This document shows, piece after piece, positions 7,412 to 14,884 of a stretch of 23,892 bases of DNA. Under the pieces are notes generated by a model. That model ran no database searches. It worked only from the letters and a program-made list of their open reading frames with translations, and was not told the origin of the DNA. The number at the start of each line of letters is the position of its first letter. Position 1 is the first letter of the stretch. Source of the DNA: a virus. The stretch spans positions 1 to 23,892 of IMG/VR virus record IMGVR_UViG_3300020293_000088. One strand, written 5' to 3'. Position numbers and translations under genes: made by a program.

Positions 7412-9720
7412 ATGGGGAAATCAAAGTCGTCAAGTCAGACGGGTCAAAAGTTGAAATCAATCTAGACAAAATACACAAAATGGTTCATAAAGCTTGTAAG
7501 AGAATTACAGGTGTATCAGAATCATTAGTAGAAATGAACAGTGGTATACAGTTTTTTGATGGTATCACTACAAAAGAAATACAAAAGATACTTGTCAAAA
7601 GTGCAAGTGATTTGATATCATTAGAGAATCCTAATTATCAGTTTGTGGCTGCAAGATTATTACTCTTTGGAATTCAGAAACAAGTATTCAATACAAAGTG
7701 GAAAGACGCAGAAATATATCCACCACTCAAAGACATAACAAAAAGAAATATAGACTATGGTGTATACGATAAAGATATACTATCATGGTATACAGACGAG
7801 GAGATTGATAAGTGTGATACATTTATCAAACACTCAAGAGACCTAAACTTTACCTATGCTGGACTACAACAGATTGTAGATAAGTATTTGGTTCAAGATA
7901 GGTCAACAGGAACGGTGTATGAAACACCACAGTTCATGTATATGTTAATATCCATGACACTTTTCAAAAACTACGATAATGAAATAAGGTTAGACTATGT
8001 CAAAAGATACTACGACGCAATCAGTGGATTCAAAATCAATATACCAACACCTATCATGGCGGGAGTTCGAACTCCTTTACGACAATTTGCATCGTGTGTG
8101 CTCGTTGACACAGACGACACTCTCGACAGTATATTCTCAAGTGATATGGCCATTGGAAAATATGTTGCACAACGAGCTGGAATCGGTATTAACGCAGGAA
8201 GAATTAGGGGACTTGGTTCTAGGATTAGAGGAGGCGAAGTCCAGCATACGGGAGTCGTCCCATTCCTTAAAAAATTTGAATCAACTGTTAGGTGTTGCAC
8301 CCAAAACGGAGTCAGAGGGGGTTCAGCAACAGTTCACTTTCCAATATGGCACCAAGAAATCGAAGACATTATTGTCTTAAAGAACAACAAAGGAACAGAG
8401 GACAACCGTGTAAGAAAACTAGATTACTCTATACAGTTTAGTGAATTATTCTACAAAAGATTTCTTGCAAATGAGGATATAACTCTTTTCTCTCCACATG
8501 AAGCTCCAGGCTTATATGAAGCATTTGGAACAGAGGAGTTCAATGAGTTATATGAAAAGTATGAAAGGGCAACTTCCATACCAAAGAAAAAAGTAAATGC
8601 AAGAGAACTAATTACAGATTTATTGAAAGAAAGAGCAGAGACTGGCAGAATCTATATCATGAATATAGACCATAGTAATACTCATAGTTCGTTCTTGGAT
8701 AAAGTAAACATGAGTAATTTATGTCAAGAGATTACACTACCAACAGACCCTATCCAACACATAGAAGGACAGGGTGAGATTGCATTATGTATATTATCTG
8801 CAATCAATGTTGGTATTGTAAAAGATGAAGAGTTGGAATCTCTTTGTGATTTATCAGTGAGAGGACTTGAAGAACTGATAGATTTTCAAGAGTATCCAGT
8901 GAATGCAGCGAAGGTATCTACAGAGTCAAGAAGAAGTCTTGGTATCGGATACATAGGACTGGCACACTACCTTGCAAAGAACAAGGTCAAGTATGATGAC
9001 CCAAATGCATGGAAACTGGTTCACGATTTGACGGAGAGATTCCAATATTACCTTCTAAAATCTAGTAATACAATTGCAAAAGAAAAGGGTCAATGTGCAT
9101 ACTTTGACAGAACAAAATATTCAAAAGGTATATTACCTATTGATACATATAAAAAAGATGTTGACGAGCTTGTTGAACCCATATATACTATGCCTTGGGA
9201 AGACTTGAGGAAAGACATTGCAGAGTTTGGTCTACGACACTCTACACTCACTGCACAAATGCCGTCAGAGAGTTCTAGCGTCGTCTCTAATGCAACGAAT
9301 GGTATAGAACCACCTAGAGACCATCTATCGGTTAAGAAGAGTAAGAAAGGAACACTTAAACAGGTTGTTCCACAGTATTCTTTACTCAAAAATGCATATA
9401 CTATATTATGGGATATGCCTGATAACACAGGTTATATCAATGTAGTTGCAGTTATGCAGAAGTTTTTTGACCAAGCAATCAGTGGAAACTGGTCTTATAA
9501 TCCCGAGAACTATGAAAATGGTGAAGTCCCTGTATCTGTAATGGCAAGAGACTTACTCAACACATACAAATATGGTTGGAAGACTTCTTATTATCAGAAT
9601 ACTATGGACGGAAAGGTTGAAGATGTAATTACAGACCCTAATTCAGCGTCGAATGATTATATACCACCCTTGATAGATTCACCAAACAGTGAGGAAGATT
9701 GTGATGCGTGTGCAATTTGA
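7408..9720 (+). CDS. nrdA: Ribonucleotide reductase class Ia alpha subunit
   Basis: A 770-aa large subunit that reduces ribonucleoside diphosphates to deoxyribonucleotides using a radical passed from NrdB. It has an N-terminal ATP-cone (about 3-92), active-site N437, C439 and E441 within S-N-L-C-Q-E-I, the redox pair C230 (in F-A-S-C-V-L-V-D) and C461 (in I-A-L-C-I-L-S-A), and the radical-transfer tyrosine pair in T-S-Y-Y-Q-N-T. The C-terminus ends C-D-A-C-A-I, the swinging dithiol reduced by glutaredoxin or thioredoxin. A glutaredoxin gene lies in the same operon, about 2.7 kb downstream. Length and residue numbering closely match E. coli and T4 NrdA. No intron or inserted endonuclease is seen. 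It overlaps the primase by 4 nt. Confidence 0.97.
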   Translation: MNGEIKVVKSDGSKVEINLDKIHKMVHKACKRITGVSESLVEMNSGIQFFDGITTKEIQKILVKSASDLISLENPNYQFVAARLLLFGIQKQVFNTKWKDAEIYPPLKDITKRNIDYGVYDKDILSWYTDEEIDKCDTFIKHSRDLNFTYAGLQQIVDKYLVQDRSTGTVYETPQFMYMLISMTLFKNYDNEIRLDYVKRYYDAISGFKINIPTPIMAGVRTPLRQFASCVLVDTDDTLDSIFSSDMAIGKYVAQRAGIGINAGRIRGLGSRIRGGEVQHTGVVPFLKKFESTVRCCTQNGVRGGSATVHFPIWHQEIEDIIVLKNNKGTEDNRVRKLDYSIQFSELFYKRFLANEDITLFSPHEAPGLYEAFGTEEFNELYEKYERATSIPKKKVNARELITDLLKERAETGRIYIMNIDHSNTHSSFLDKVNMSNLCQEITLPTDPIQHIEGQGEIALCILSAINVGIVKDEELESLCDLSVRGLEELIDFQEYPVNAAKVSTESRRSLGIGYIGLAHYLAKNKVKYDDPNAWKLVHDLTERFQYYLLKSSNTIAKEKGQCAYFDRTKYSKGILPIDTYKKDVDELVEPIYTMPWEDLRKDIAEFGLRHSTLTAQMPSESSSVVSNATNGIEPPRDHLSVKKSKKGTLKQVVPQYSLLKNAYTILWDMPDNTGYINVVAVMQKFFDQAISGNWSYNPENYENGEVPVSVMARDLLNTYKYGWKTSYYQNTMDGKVEDVITDPNSASNDYIPPLIDSPNSEEDCDACAI

Positions 9721-10690
9721 AGATAGAACTATAGAATACGAAGTAAAAGAATCAGGAATGAGGGGTAAAACTAATCCCGAAACTTGGAAGTTGTGGAAGA
9801 AAGGTTATGTCGTTCTAAAAGATTTCATACCAAAGGATATTATACAAATGACTTTGGATACATGGAAAACTGTAGAACATACAGAACAGTTCAGTCATAT
9901 AGTATATCGAGAAGACGATATTATACACAACTCACCCGAAGATTCACTACAAAAATCTATGGGTTGTTATAATGCACCATGGGGTGTTGCATTACACAGA
10001 TATTGTTGGGATAAACTCAAAGGTGTAATCGATATGGATTTAGGTGAAACCTATTCATATTCTAGAAAGTATGAAAGAGGTGCATATCTAAAAGCACATG
10101 CAGATAGACCAAGTTGTGAAATAAGTGCAACACTATGTTTGGACTATCAGTCAGATGACGAAAGACCTTGGCCAATATGGGTCGACAACTCAACTGATTG
10201 GGTAAACAAACCAGGCGAGATATATGACAACACACAAGCAGTTCCGATTAAGAAGAGAAGGAAAGAATCCATATCTGTATTATTAGAACCTGGCGACTTG
10301 TTAATGTATCAGGGCCCAAATGTTGCACACTGGAGAGAGTATTTTTTAGGTAAATATTCCTATCACATATTCTTACATTTTTACAATAAGAAAGGACGGG
10401 TAATTGATACTCCAGGCTATAACGAATTATACAGAGAACTTTATCCCAAGCATGAAGGATTTACAAGACACCCGTGTAGATATGACGGAAGAAAATCTAG
10501 ATATCATGGTATAGAACCCATATTAGAAAGAGAACTCTTTGAAGAATACTCAAAGAGGTGTTGGGAACACGACATATATGGAGAAACAAATACTAGAAAG
10601 TCTGATTTTATAAACAATTTTGATAGTTATGAATACTTTGATAGAAAGGCACATAGAGAAAAGAAGAAAGCACAGAGAAAACAAAAATGA
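9704..10690 (+). CDS. 2OG-Fe(II) oxygenase family protein between nrdA and nrdB
   Basis: A 328-aa protein with a double-stranded beta-helix oxygenase core. The metal triad is visible as H132-x-D134 (in K-A-H-A-D-R-P) and H209 (in N-V-A-H-W-R-E), after the conserved S-Y-S-R-K-Y-E-R-G-A-Y strand. Such enzymes couple 2-oxoglutarate decarboxylation to hydroxylation, often of proline or other side chains; the substrate here is unknown. The frame opens at a GTG (9689), but the ATG at 9704 has GAGGAAG at good spacing and gives a 17-nt overlap with nrdA, so I prefer it. The last ATGA overlaps nrdB by 4 nt. The K/R-rich C-terminal tail (about 285-328) is outside the catalytic fold. Its lodging inside the nrdA-nrdB unit suggests co-expression, not a known role in dNTP synthesis. 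Confidence 0.85.
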   Translation: MRVQFEDRTIEYEVKESGMRGKTNPETWKLWKKGYVVLKDFIPKDIIQMTLDTWKTVEHTEQFSHIVYREDDIIHNSPEDSLQKSMGCYNAPWGVALHRYCWDKLKGVIDMDLGETYSYSRKYERGAYLKAHADRPSCEISATLCLDYQSDDERPWPIWVDNSTDWVNKPGEIYDNTQAVPIKKRRKESISVLLEPGDLLMYQGPNVAHWREYFLGKYSYHIFLHFYNKKGRVIDTPGYNELYRELYPKHEGFTRHPCRYDGRKSRYHGIEPILERELFEEYSKRCWEHDIYGETNTRKSDFINNFDSYEYFDRKAHREKKKAQRKQK

Positions 10691-11784
10691 CAGTATTTAA
10701 TAAGAACAAAGTCGATTTCACTAAAGGTAAATTATTCTTTGGTGACGAATTGAACACACAACGATTTGACGAATTCAAATATCCTATATTTGACAAACTC
10801 ACACAGAGACAGTTGAGTTTCTTTTGGAGACCCGAAGAAGTTTCCCTACAAAAAGATAGAAACGACTATGCACAACTCAACGATGCACAAAAACATATAT
10901 TTACCTCAAACTTGAGGTATCAAACTTTACTCGATTCTGTTCAGGGCAGAGCTCCATCCATAGCATTTTTACCGTTTGTGACTCTCCCTGAACTAGAATC
11001 TTGTATTATCACATGGGACTTCATGGAAACAATCCATTCTAGAAGTTATACTCACATAATCAAAAATGTTTATGCAGACCCAAGTGATGTATTCGACACT
11101 ATACTGGACGAAGAAGCAATTATCAAGAGAGCTGAAATGGTCACAGAGAAATATGATAAGTTTATCGAACTTGGAAGACGAAGACTTCTTGGATTAAAGG
11201 TTGACGACTATGAGTTATATAAAGCTCTATATCTTGCACTGGTATCTGTAAATATATTAGAGGGTATAAGATTCTTTGTTTCATTTGCATGTAGTTTTGC
11301 ATTTGGTGAACTTAAACTGATGGAAGGAAGTGCAAAGATAATATCATTCATCGCCAGAGATGAGGCACAACACCTTGCAACATCACAACACATACTTAAA
11401 TGTTATCAGAAACATGAGAATGATAAGATAATGAATAAAGTCATGAAAGATTGTGAACAAGAAGTTTACACAATGTATGAAGATGCAGTGAAACAAGAAA
11501 AAGAATGGGCAGAGTTTTTATTCAAGGACGGTTCTATGATTGGTCTTACTTCACAGGTGTTAGGTCAATATGTAGAATACATTGCAAACAAGAGAATGAG
11601 AATGATTGGTTTAGACCCTATATATGATATATCTAGTGCAAATAATCCTTTACCATGGACTAGACATTGGTTAAATAGTAGAGGACTACAGAATGCACCA
11701 CAGGAGACAGAAATAGAATCATACCTTATCGGAGGTATCAAACAAGATGTGTCAGACGATACATTTGCAGACTTTAAATTATGA
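10687..11784 (+). CDS. nrdB: Ribonucleotide reductase class Ia beta subunit
   Basis: A 365-aa small subunit holding the diiron-tyrosyl radical cofactor. All ligands are present in family order: D83, E114 and H117 (in M-E-T-I-H-S-R-S-Y), radical Y121, E192 (in L-E-G-I-R-F-F), E226 and H229 (in A-R-D-E-A-Q-H-L). The retained tyrosine places it in class Ia and not among the tyrosine-less Ic types. Length agrees with E. coli and T4 NrdB. It starts by a 4-nt overlap with the oxygenase gene and ends by a 4-nt overlap with a tiny membrane protein gene, so nrdA, oxygenase and nrdB form one translationally coupled unit. Confidence 0.97.
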   Translation: MTVFNKNKVDFTKGKLFFGDELNTQRFDEFKYPIFDKLTQRQLSFFWRPEEVSLQKDRNDYAQLNDAQKHIFTSNLRYQTLLDSVQGRAPSIAFLPFVTLPELESCIITWDFMETIHSRSYTHIIKNVYADPSDVFDTILDEEAIIKRAEMVTEKYDKFIELGRRRLLGLKVDDYELYKALYLALVSVNILEGIRFFVSFACSFAFGELKLMEGSAKIISFIARDEAQHLATSQHILKCYQKHENDKIMNKVMKDCEQEVYTMYEDAVKQEKEWAEFLFKDGSMIGLTSQVLGQYVEYIANKRMRMIGLDPIYDISSANNPLPWTRHWLNSRGLQNAPQETEIESYLIGGIKQDVSDDTFADFKL

Positions 11785-11954
11785 TAGAATCAATATTGAT
11801 ATTACCTATATTATGGATTACAATGTCATGTCTTTACATGTTATTGGTAAAAGATATCCATGGTAATAAGGGTATAGAAAAAGATACATATTATGGTCGT
11901 AAGACAGGTAAAAAATATACAGCCAGAGAGGATAGGCAACAACATATAGTATAA
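11781..11954 (+). CDS. Tiny membrane protein (57 aa) after nrdB
   Basis: ATG at 11781 overlaps the nrdB stop by 4 nt (ATGA). The 57-aa product has one hydrophobic segment (about residues 4-23, I-L-I-L-P-I-L-W-I-T-M) and a basic, polar tail (residues 24-57; G-R-K-T-G-K-K-Y-T-A-R-E-D-R). Its stop directly abuts the next ATG, so it is embedded in a tight operon, which supports it being real despite its size. I do not recognise it; small single-span proteins like this in T4-like phages are of unknown function. Confidence 0.65.
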   Translation: MIESILILPILWITMSCLYMLLVKDIHGNKGIEKDTYYGRKTGKKYTAREDRQQHIV

Positions 11955-12398
11955 ATGAGAGAATTAGGAATGGTATTGTTCGGTTGTGGGATTCTCGCAG
12001 GATTCTTTGCAACTGTAATATATCCTAATATGGAATATACTGGATACTCAAGTAATAGTTCATGTTATGGTGAGTGTTATGAAGAGTATGTAAAAAAATA
12101 TGGTAGTTTGTCAGAACAAACTGCAAAAAAACAGGCAGCTGCAGCTGAAGACCCTTTCAGTTCTATCAGAGGATTATGGGGTGGTTGTGCAGCTTGTCAT
12201 GGTAATGAAGGACAAGGTATGGGAATGTTCCCAAAACTTGCAGGGCAGAGCTCTGATTATATAAGTCAGAGATTGTATGCATATAAAAACAGAGAAGAAG
12301 TTGGTAATATGTCTTCCACAATGTGGGCTCAAGCAGGAATGTTGAGTGAATCAGATATAGAAACTTTGTCTCAATTTATTGAGGAAACTATGAAATGA
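11955..12398 (+). CDS. Membrane-anchored class I cytochrome c
   Basis: A 147-aa protein with an N-terminal hydrophobic anchor or uncleaved signal (about 5-23) and a C-A-A-C-H haem-attachment motif (C78, C81, H82). Downstream features match cytochrome c4/c553-type folds: G-N-E-G-Q-G-M-G, F-P-K-L-A-G-Q-S, then Y-I-S-Q-R-L-Y-A-Y-K, a candidate axial methionine in N-M-S-S-T-M (M119 or M123), and L-S-E-S-D-I-E-T-L-S-Q-F-I. It would be exported, receive haem through the host maturation system and carry electrons in the periplasm. A C-x3-C pair (C37, C41) lies in the linker. The neighbours are nrdB and glutaredoxin, with a 4-nt overlap to the latter. A possible role is to support host respiration during infection. 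A fully intact phage-borne cytochrome c is unusual. Confidence 0.87.
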   Translation: MRELGMVLFGCGILAGFFATVIYPNMEYTGYSSNSSCYGECYEEYVKKYGSLSEQTAKKQAAAAEDPFSSIRGLWGGCAACHGNEGQGMGMFPKLAGQSSDYISQRLYAYKNREEVGNMSSTMWAQAGMLSESDIETLSQFIEETMK

Positions 12399-12628
12399 TA
12401 AAAATATGGAGTAAACCACAATGTCCTTTTTGTGTAAAAGCAAAAAATCTTTGTGAAAGAGAAGGATATGAATTTGAATACTACATGTTAGACGAGGACT
12501 TCACTAGAGAAGAACTCTTTGAGAAATTTCCGAGTGCCAGAACTTTTCCACAAATCACTGCAAACGGTGAATATCTAGGTGGATTTACAGAGTTCGAACA
12601 ATGGCATAATGGTTTAAGGCGTGTCTAG
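12395..12628 (+). CDS. Glutaredoxin
   Basis: A 77-aa single-domain glutaredoxin with the dithiol active site C10-P-F-C13, the T-F-P-Q-I loop containing the cis-proline (P52) and the G-G turn (62-63) that contacts glutathione. Length fits phage and bacterial Grx (75-85 aa; compare T4 nrdC). It probably re-reduces the C-terminal cysteines of NrdA encoded upstream. It overlaps the cytochrome gene by 4 nt and the following GTG start by 8 nt. Confidence 0.93.
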   Translation: MIKIWSKPQCPFCVKAKNLCEREGYEFEYYMLDEDFTREELFEKFPSARTFPQITANGEYLGGFTEFEQWHNGLRRV

Positions 12629-12899
12629 AAATTATCTCAAGGTTTGTAAATTATATTTACCTAGAGAGGATAAACAGTGTGTAGAATCTATGAGATGGAA
12701 ACATATGTTTTTGTCTATTCCTCTAGTTGACGAAAAAAATATACCTATAAACGAGAGAAGAATCTATATAGAGGGAATGGACTTTTACGAGTCAGATTCC
12801 AAACACTCTCTTCCATTTGCAACAATAAATGGTAAGAAAAAAACAATGGAAAACTTTTGGAACGAAATTCTAGGAGAGAAAAAACATGAAGATTTTTAA
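12621..12899 (+). CDS. Hypothetical phage protein (GTG start)
   Basis: A 92-aa protein starting at GTG with AAGG upstream; the frame overlaps the glutaredoxin stop by 8 nt. It has a mixed basic and acidic composition with Y-L-K-V-C-K-L-Y-L-P and a central R-R-I-Y-I-E-G-M-D-F-Y-E-S segment, and ends K-K-H-E-D-F. An internal ATG at 12690 would give a shorter product, but coupling to the upstream gene favours the GTG. The end overlaps the next gene by 14 nt. No motif allows a function call. Confidence 0.62.
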   Translation: MSRNYLKVCKLYLPREDKQCVESMRWKHMFLSIPLVDEKNIPINERRIYIEGMDFYESDSKHSLPFATINGKKKTMENFWNEILGEKKHEDF

Positions 12900-13047
12900 G
12901 ATATATTGTCCAAGTTGTAAATCAGAATGTGAGGTAGGACATGAAATGACAGAATCATATCAATTACTACACTGTCCTTTTTGTGGTTCAGACATAGATA
13001 ATGATGTGATTGAAGAATTAGAGTATGACGATGGAGATATATTGTAG
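12886..13047 (+). CDS. Small zinc-ribbon protein (53 aa)
   Basis: The ATG at 12886 is preceded by TAGGAGAG at good spacing. The 53-aa product has two C-P-x-C knuckles, C8-P-S-C11 and C30-P-F-C33, spaced as in a zinc ribbon, followed by an acidic tail (D/E-rich, residues 37-53). Such ribbons bind nucleic acid or proteins. It overlaps the preceding gene by 14 nt and the HEXXH gene by 23 nt. The dense overlap and strong ribosome site support it being translated. Confidence 0.72.
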   Translation: MKIFKIYCPSCKSECEVGHEMTESYQLLHCPFCGSDIDNDVIEELEYDDGDIL

Positions 13048-13348
13048 ACAGAAAGAACTATTAGAACAGTCAATAAAACACGCTAGAACCCTTGAGATTG
13101 ACGATAAGCAGGCTGTATTGACTATAAAGACCCTTCCACCCCAGTTTTCACAAATGGGGTTGATAGAATACCCTAGACACCTAGACGATATACCATATAT
13201 TACAATTTATATAAAAAACAATAATGAAAAGTATATCACCCTTGCACACGAAATGGTGCATTTAAGACAGATTTTAACAGACGGAATAATATGTGAAAAA
13301 GAGGCATATGAACTAGAAAAAGCCTTGACAATGACTACAGCTTTTTAG
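13025..13348 (+). CDS. Small HEXXH putative zinc metallopeptidase
   Basis: A 107-aa protein with H75-E76-M-V-H79 in a hydrophobic helix (Y-I-T-L-A-H-E-M-V-H-L-R-Q), the signature of gluzincin-type metalloproteases, followed 14-17 residues later by E-K-E-A-Y-E-L-E, which could supply the third ligand (E93 or E96). The N-terminal 60 residues are a mixed alpha/beta region with P-P-Q-F-S-Q-M-G-L-I-E-Y-P. This minimal form resembles SprT-like or ImmA-like short peptidases, but I cannot assign it to one. The start at 13025 has a second in-frame ATG at 13031. It overlaps the zinc-ribbon gene by 23 nt. The target is unknown. Confidence 0.72.
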   Translation: MTMEIYCRQKELLEQSIKHARTLEIDDKQAVLTIKTLPPQFSQMGLIEYPRHLDDIPYITIYIKNNNEKYITLAHEMVHLRQILTDGIICEKEAYELEKALTMTTAF

Positions 13349-13354
13349 TATACT
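13325..13354 (+). promoter_or_regulatory. Sigma-70-type promoter TTGACA-N18-TATACT
   Basis: A perfect -35 (13325-13330) and a 5/6 -10 (TATACT, 13349-13354) with an 18-nt spacer lie at the 3' end of the HEXXH gene. The -35 is preceded by GCC, the context shared with promoters near 22.9-23.4 kb. The predicted start near 13361 leaves an approximately 19-nt leader with GAGGTAAAG before the ATG at 13380. Confidence 0.6.
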
Positions 13355-13379
13355 AATATAGTAAAAAGAGGTAAAGATT

Positions 13380-13592
13380 ATGGTAGAAATAGAAAGAATT
13401 AGTCCCCTAACTGGTAATTGGAACAAGATATATGTTGACATTACTAATGAACAAATAGAAGAGTGGAACTCTCCTACTAGGACAAGATTAATCCAAGATA
13501 TCTTTCCTAATCTTAATGAAGATGAGAGGGAGTTTATCATGACTGGTTATACTCCAGCAGACTGGAAAGAAATGGAGAAAGCTTTTGAATAA
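13380..13592 (+). CDS. Small conserved phage protein (70 aa)
   Basis: A 70-aa acidic protein with I-S-P-L-T-G-N-W-N near the start, an I-T-N-E-Q-I-E-E-W helix and L-I-Q-D-I-F-P-N-L-N-E-D-E-R-E-F-I-M-T-G-Y-T-P-A-D-W at the C-terminus. I recognise this pattern from small conserved proteins in many marine phages and prophages, none with a known role. It has a good ribosome site (GAGGTAAAG) and its own upstream promoter. Its end overlaps the TTG start of the nucleotidase by 8 nt. Confidence 0.8.
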   Translation: MVEIERISPLTGNWNKIYVDITNEQIEEWNSPTRTRLIQDIFPNLNEDEREFIMTGYTPADWKEMEKAFE

Positions 13593-14082
13593 ACTAGGTT
13601 ATATATTTGTCGATATGGACGGAGTTCTTGCAGACTTCTTGAGAGGTTGTGAGACATACCTAGGACACCCTCTAACAAATGACGACAAAGGTCATTCAGA
13701 TTACGATAATAGAAAAGAAGAATTAACAAACAAAAGACTATTTGCAAACTTACCACCTATGGTTGACATGTATGACTTACTTGCATATATCAAACACACT
13801 AATGTTCCATGGGAGATATTGACTGCAGCTGGTGTAGTAAACAGAGATTTAGTTGTCTATGACAAAAACCAGTGGATAAAAAGATATGTTGACCCTAATG
13901 TTGTTGTGAACTGCACATTTACTGGAAGTCAGAAAGCTGCATATGCAATGGAAGGTAATGTCTTGATTGACGATAGACCAAAGAACATTGAAGCATGGGA
14001 AGCTGCTGGTGGTATCGGAATAATACATACGAGTGCAAAAGAAACAATTAATAAACTTAAAGAGTTAAGAAAGAACGACTAG
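13585..14082 (+). CDS. HAD-family 5'(3')-deoxyribonucleotidase-like protein
   Basis: A 165-aa HAD hydrolase. Motif I is V-D10-M-D12-G-V-L-A-D-F, where the first Asp is the nucleophile and the second the acid/base. The middle shows W-E-I-L-T-A-A (motif II-like), a basic K-N-Q-W-I-K segment, and the C-terminal motif IV is L-I-D-D-R-P-K-N-I-E-A-W, followed by A-G-G-I-G-I. This arrangement fits the NT5C-type 5'-nucleotidase family that dephosphorylates (deoxy)nucleoside monophosphates. No ATG precedes motif I; a TTG at 13585 with GGAGAAAG eight bases upstream is the likely start. A role in adjusting nucleotide pools fits the nearby nrd genes. Confidence 0.85.
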   Translation: MNKLGYIFVDMDGVLADFLRGCETYLGHPLTNDDKGHSDYDNRKEELTNKRLFANLPPMVDMYDLLAYIKHTNVPWEILTAAGVVNRDLVVYDKNQWIKRYVDPNVVVNCTFTGSQKAAYAMEGNVLIDDRPKNIEAWEAAGGIGIIHTSAKETINKLKELRKND

Positions 14083-14088
14083 AAGACC

Positions 14089-14208
14089 GAGGGTTCGTGA
14101 CCCTCTCCCGTAGACGGGCTGCAATAACAGATAACGACTGTGAGTAGGAAGATTCTAGACTAGAGACCCCTCGACACTGCTGAAGAGTATTGGATGGAGA
14201 GGGGTTTC
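14089..14208 (+). ncRNA. Structured intergenic element with three hairpins
   Basis: The gap after the nucleotidase gene folds well. GAGGG-TTCGTGA-CCCTC (14089-14105) is a 5-bp stem with a 7-nt loop; CCCG-TAGA-CGGG (14107-14118) follows after one base; ACAG-ATAACGA-CTGT is another possible 7-nt-loop hairpin in 14128-14142. GAGACCCCTC (14163-14172) pairs with GAGGGGTTTC (14199-14208) as a 10-bp helix with one G-U, closing a 26-nt loop. GC content is above the neighbours. It could be a terminator/processing unit or a small RNA; tRNA geometry does not fit. A late promoter box follows at 14217. Confidence 0.45.
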
Positions 14209-14216
14209 GTTATACA

Positions 14217-14223
14217 CTAAATA
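14217..14223 (+). promoter_or_regulatory. Candidate T4-type late promoter box CTAAATA
   Basis: CTAAATA lies 5 nt before the ATG at 14229, the same spacing as at 4203/4215. The intervening bases AGGAT, together with the preceding A, give AAGGAT, so the site may double as a weak ribosome site. It would drive the small conserved gene and the spanin pair, which fits late lysis expression. Confidence 0.45.
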
Positions 14224-14228
14224 AGGAT

Positions 14229-14498
14229 ATGAAGAATTTCTTTATAAAAGTTTGGGAAATAATTAAAAAGATTTGGACTTGGATTCAATCCTTCTTTTTA
14301 ACACGATATAAGGTCACTGTATCTTTCAATAAAGAATGGGGTGACGCAGACGATAGGTCATATATCACCAAAAAAATATTAGTCCAAAAAGAAAAACATC
14401 TTAAGTTCAAGGACGAAGATGGAAAGATAGTCGAATATAGAAGTGCAGCTGGTCTGAACTATATAATCGAAGACTATGACTATGGAGACGATGAATAA
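14229..14498 (+). CDS. Small conserved marine phage protein
   Basis: An 89-aa protein. The N-terminus (M-K-N-F-F-I-K-V-W-E-I-I-K-K-I-W-T-W-I-Q-S-F-F) is an amphipathic, aromatic helix that may touch the membrane; the rest is beta-rich and carries Y-K-V-T-V-S-F-N-K-E-W-G-D-A-D-D-R-S-Y and V-E-Y-R-S-A-A-G-L-N-Y, a pattern I recall from small conserved proteins of T4-like cyanophages. An upstream in-frame ATG at 14190 lies inside the 14163-14208 hairpin and adds an unlikely extension, so I use 14229. It overlaps the next gene by one base. The function is unknown. Confidence 0.75.
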   Translation: MKNFFIKVWEIIKKIWTWIQSFFLTRYKVTVSFNKEWGDADDRSYITKKILVQKEKHLKFKDEDGKIVEYRSAAGLNYIIEDYDYGDDE

Positions 14499-14884
14499 TG
14501 CAACAAATGTTAATTACATTGATACTTGTTCTAGGGTTAGGTTCTTGGTATCTGTATAATCAGAATCAGACATTGACAGAGAACAATATAAAACTAGAGG
14601 GTGCTCTGGCAGAACAAACTAGAGCTATAGAAACCTTAAGAGAGTCATACGAGATACAAGGTAAATCTCTTATGAATATGAGTAAAAGAAATGCAGAGAT
14701 AGAAGCAGAGAAAGCTGAATATCTTGCAATCTTTTCAAGGCACAATTTAGATTTACTTGCACTAAAGAAGCCTGGCATGATAGAAACTAGAATGAATAAT
14801 GCAAGTGAATTAGTAATGGAGGGAATAGAAGATGACACTAAAGAATTATATAATCTTACCAATCCTAATAACAACGATAATTAG
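14498..14884 (+). CDS. Putative inner-membrane spanin (Rz-like)
   Basis: A 128-aa protein with a single N-terminal membrane segment (about 4-20, L-I-T-L-I-L-V-L-G-L-G), followed directly by a long charged helix (about 21-85) with heptad spacing (L-T-E-N-N-I-K-L-E-G-A-L-A-E-Q) and a polar C-terminus. This N-in, C-out topology with a periplasmic coiled coil is that of i-spanins. The strongest support is the next gene, a lipoprotein whose start is embedded in this gene's 3' end, the usual Rz/Rz1 arrangement. Together they would fuse inner and outer membranes at lysis of a Gram-negative host. Other coiled-coil membrane proteins could look similar. Confidence 0.65.
   Translation: MQQMLITLILVLGLGSWYLYNQNQTLTENNIKLEGALAEQTRAIETLRESYEIQGKSLMNMSKRNAEIEAEKAEYLAIFSRHNLDLLALKKPGMIETRMNNASELVMEGIEDDTKELYNLTNPNNNDN

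Noticed and set aside
7997-8380. 127-codon + strand frame inside nrdA
   Set aside because: It lies wholly inside the unmistakable nrdA reading frame and has no recognisable features; most likely a shadow frame.
14089-14160. Possible tRNA (T-arm-like hairpin with TTCG loop)
   Set aside because: The 7-nt loop lacks the conserved A at the usual position, no acceptor stem partner is found about 50 nt upstream, and no anticodon arm is at the proper distance.
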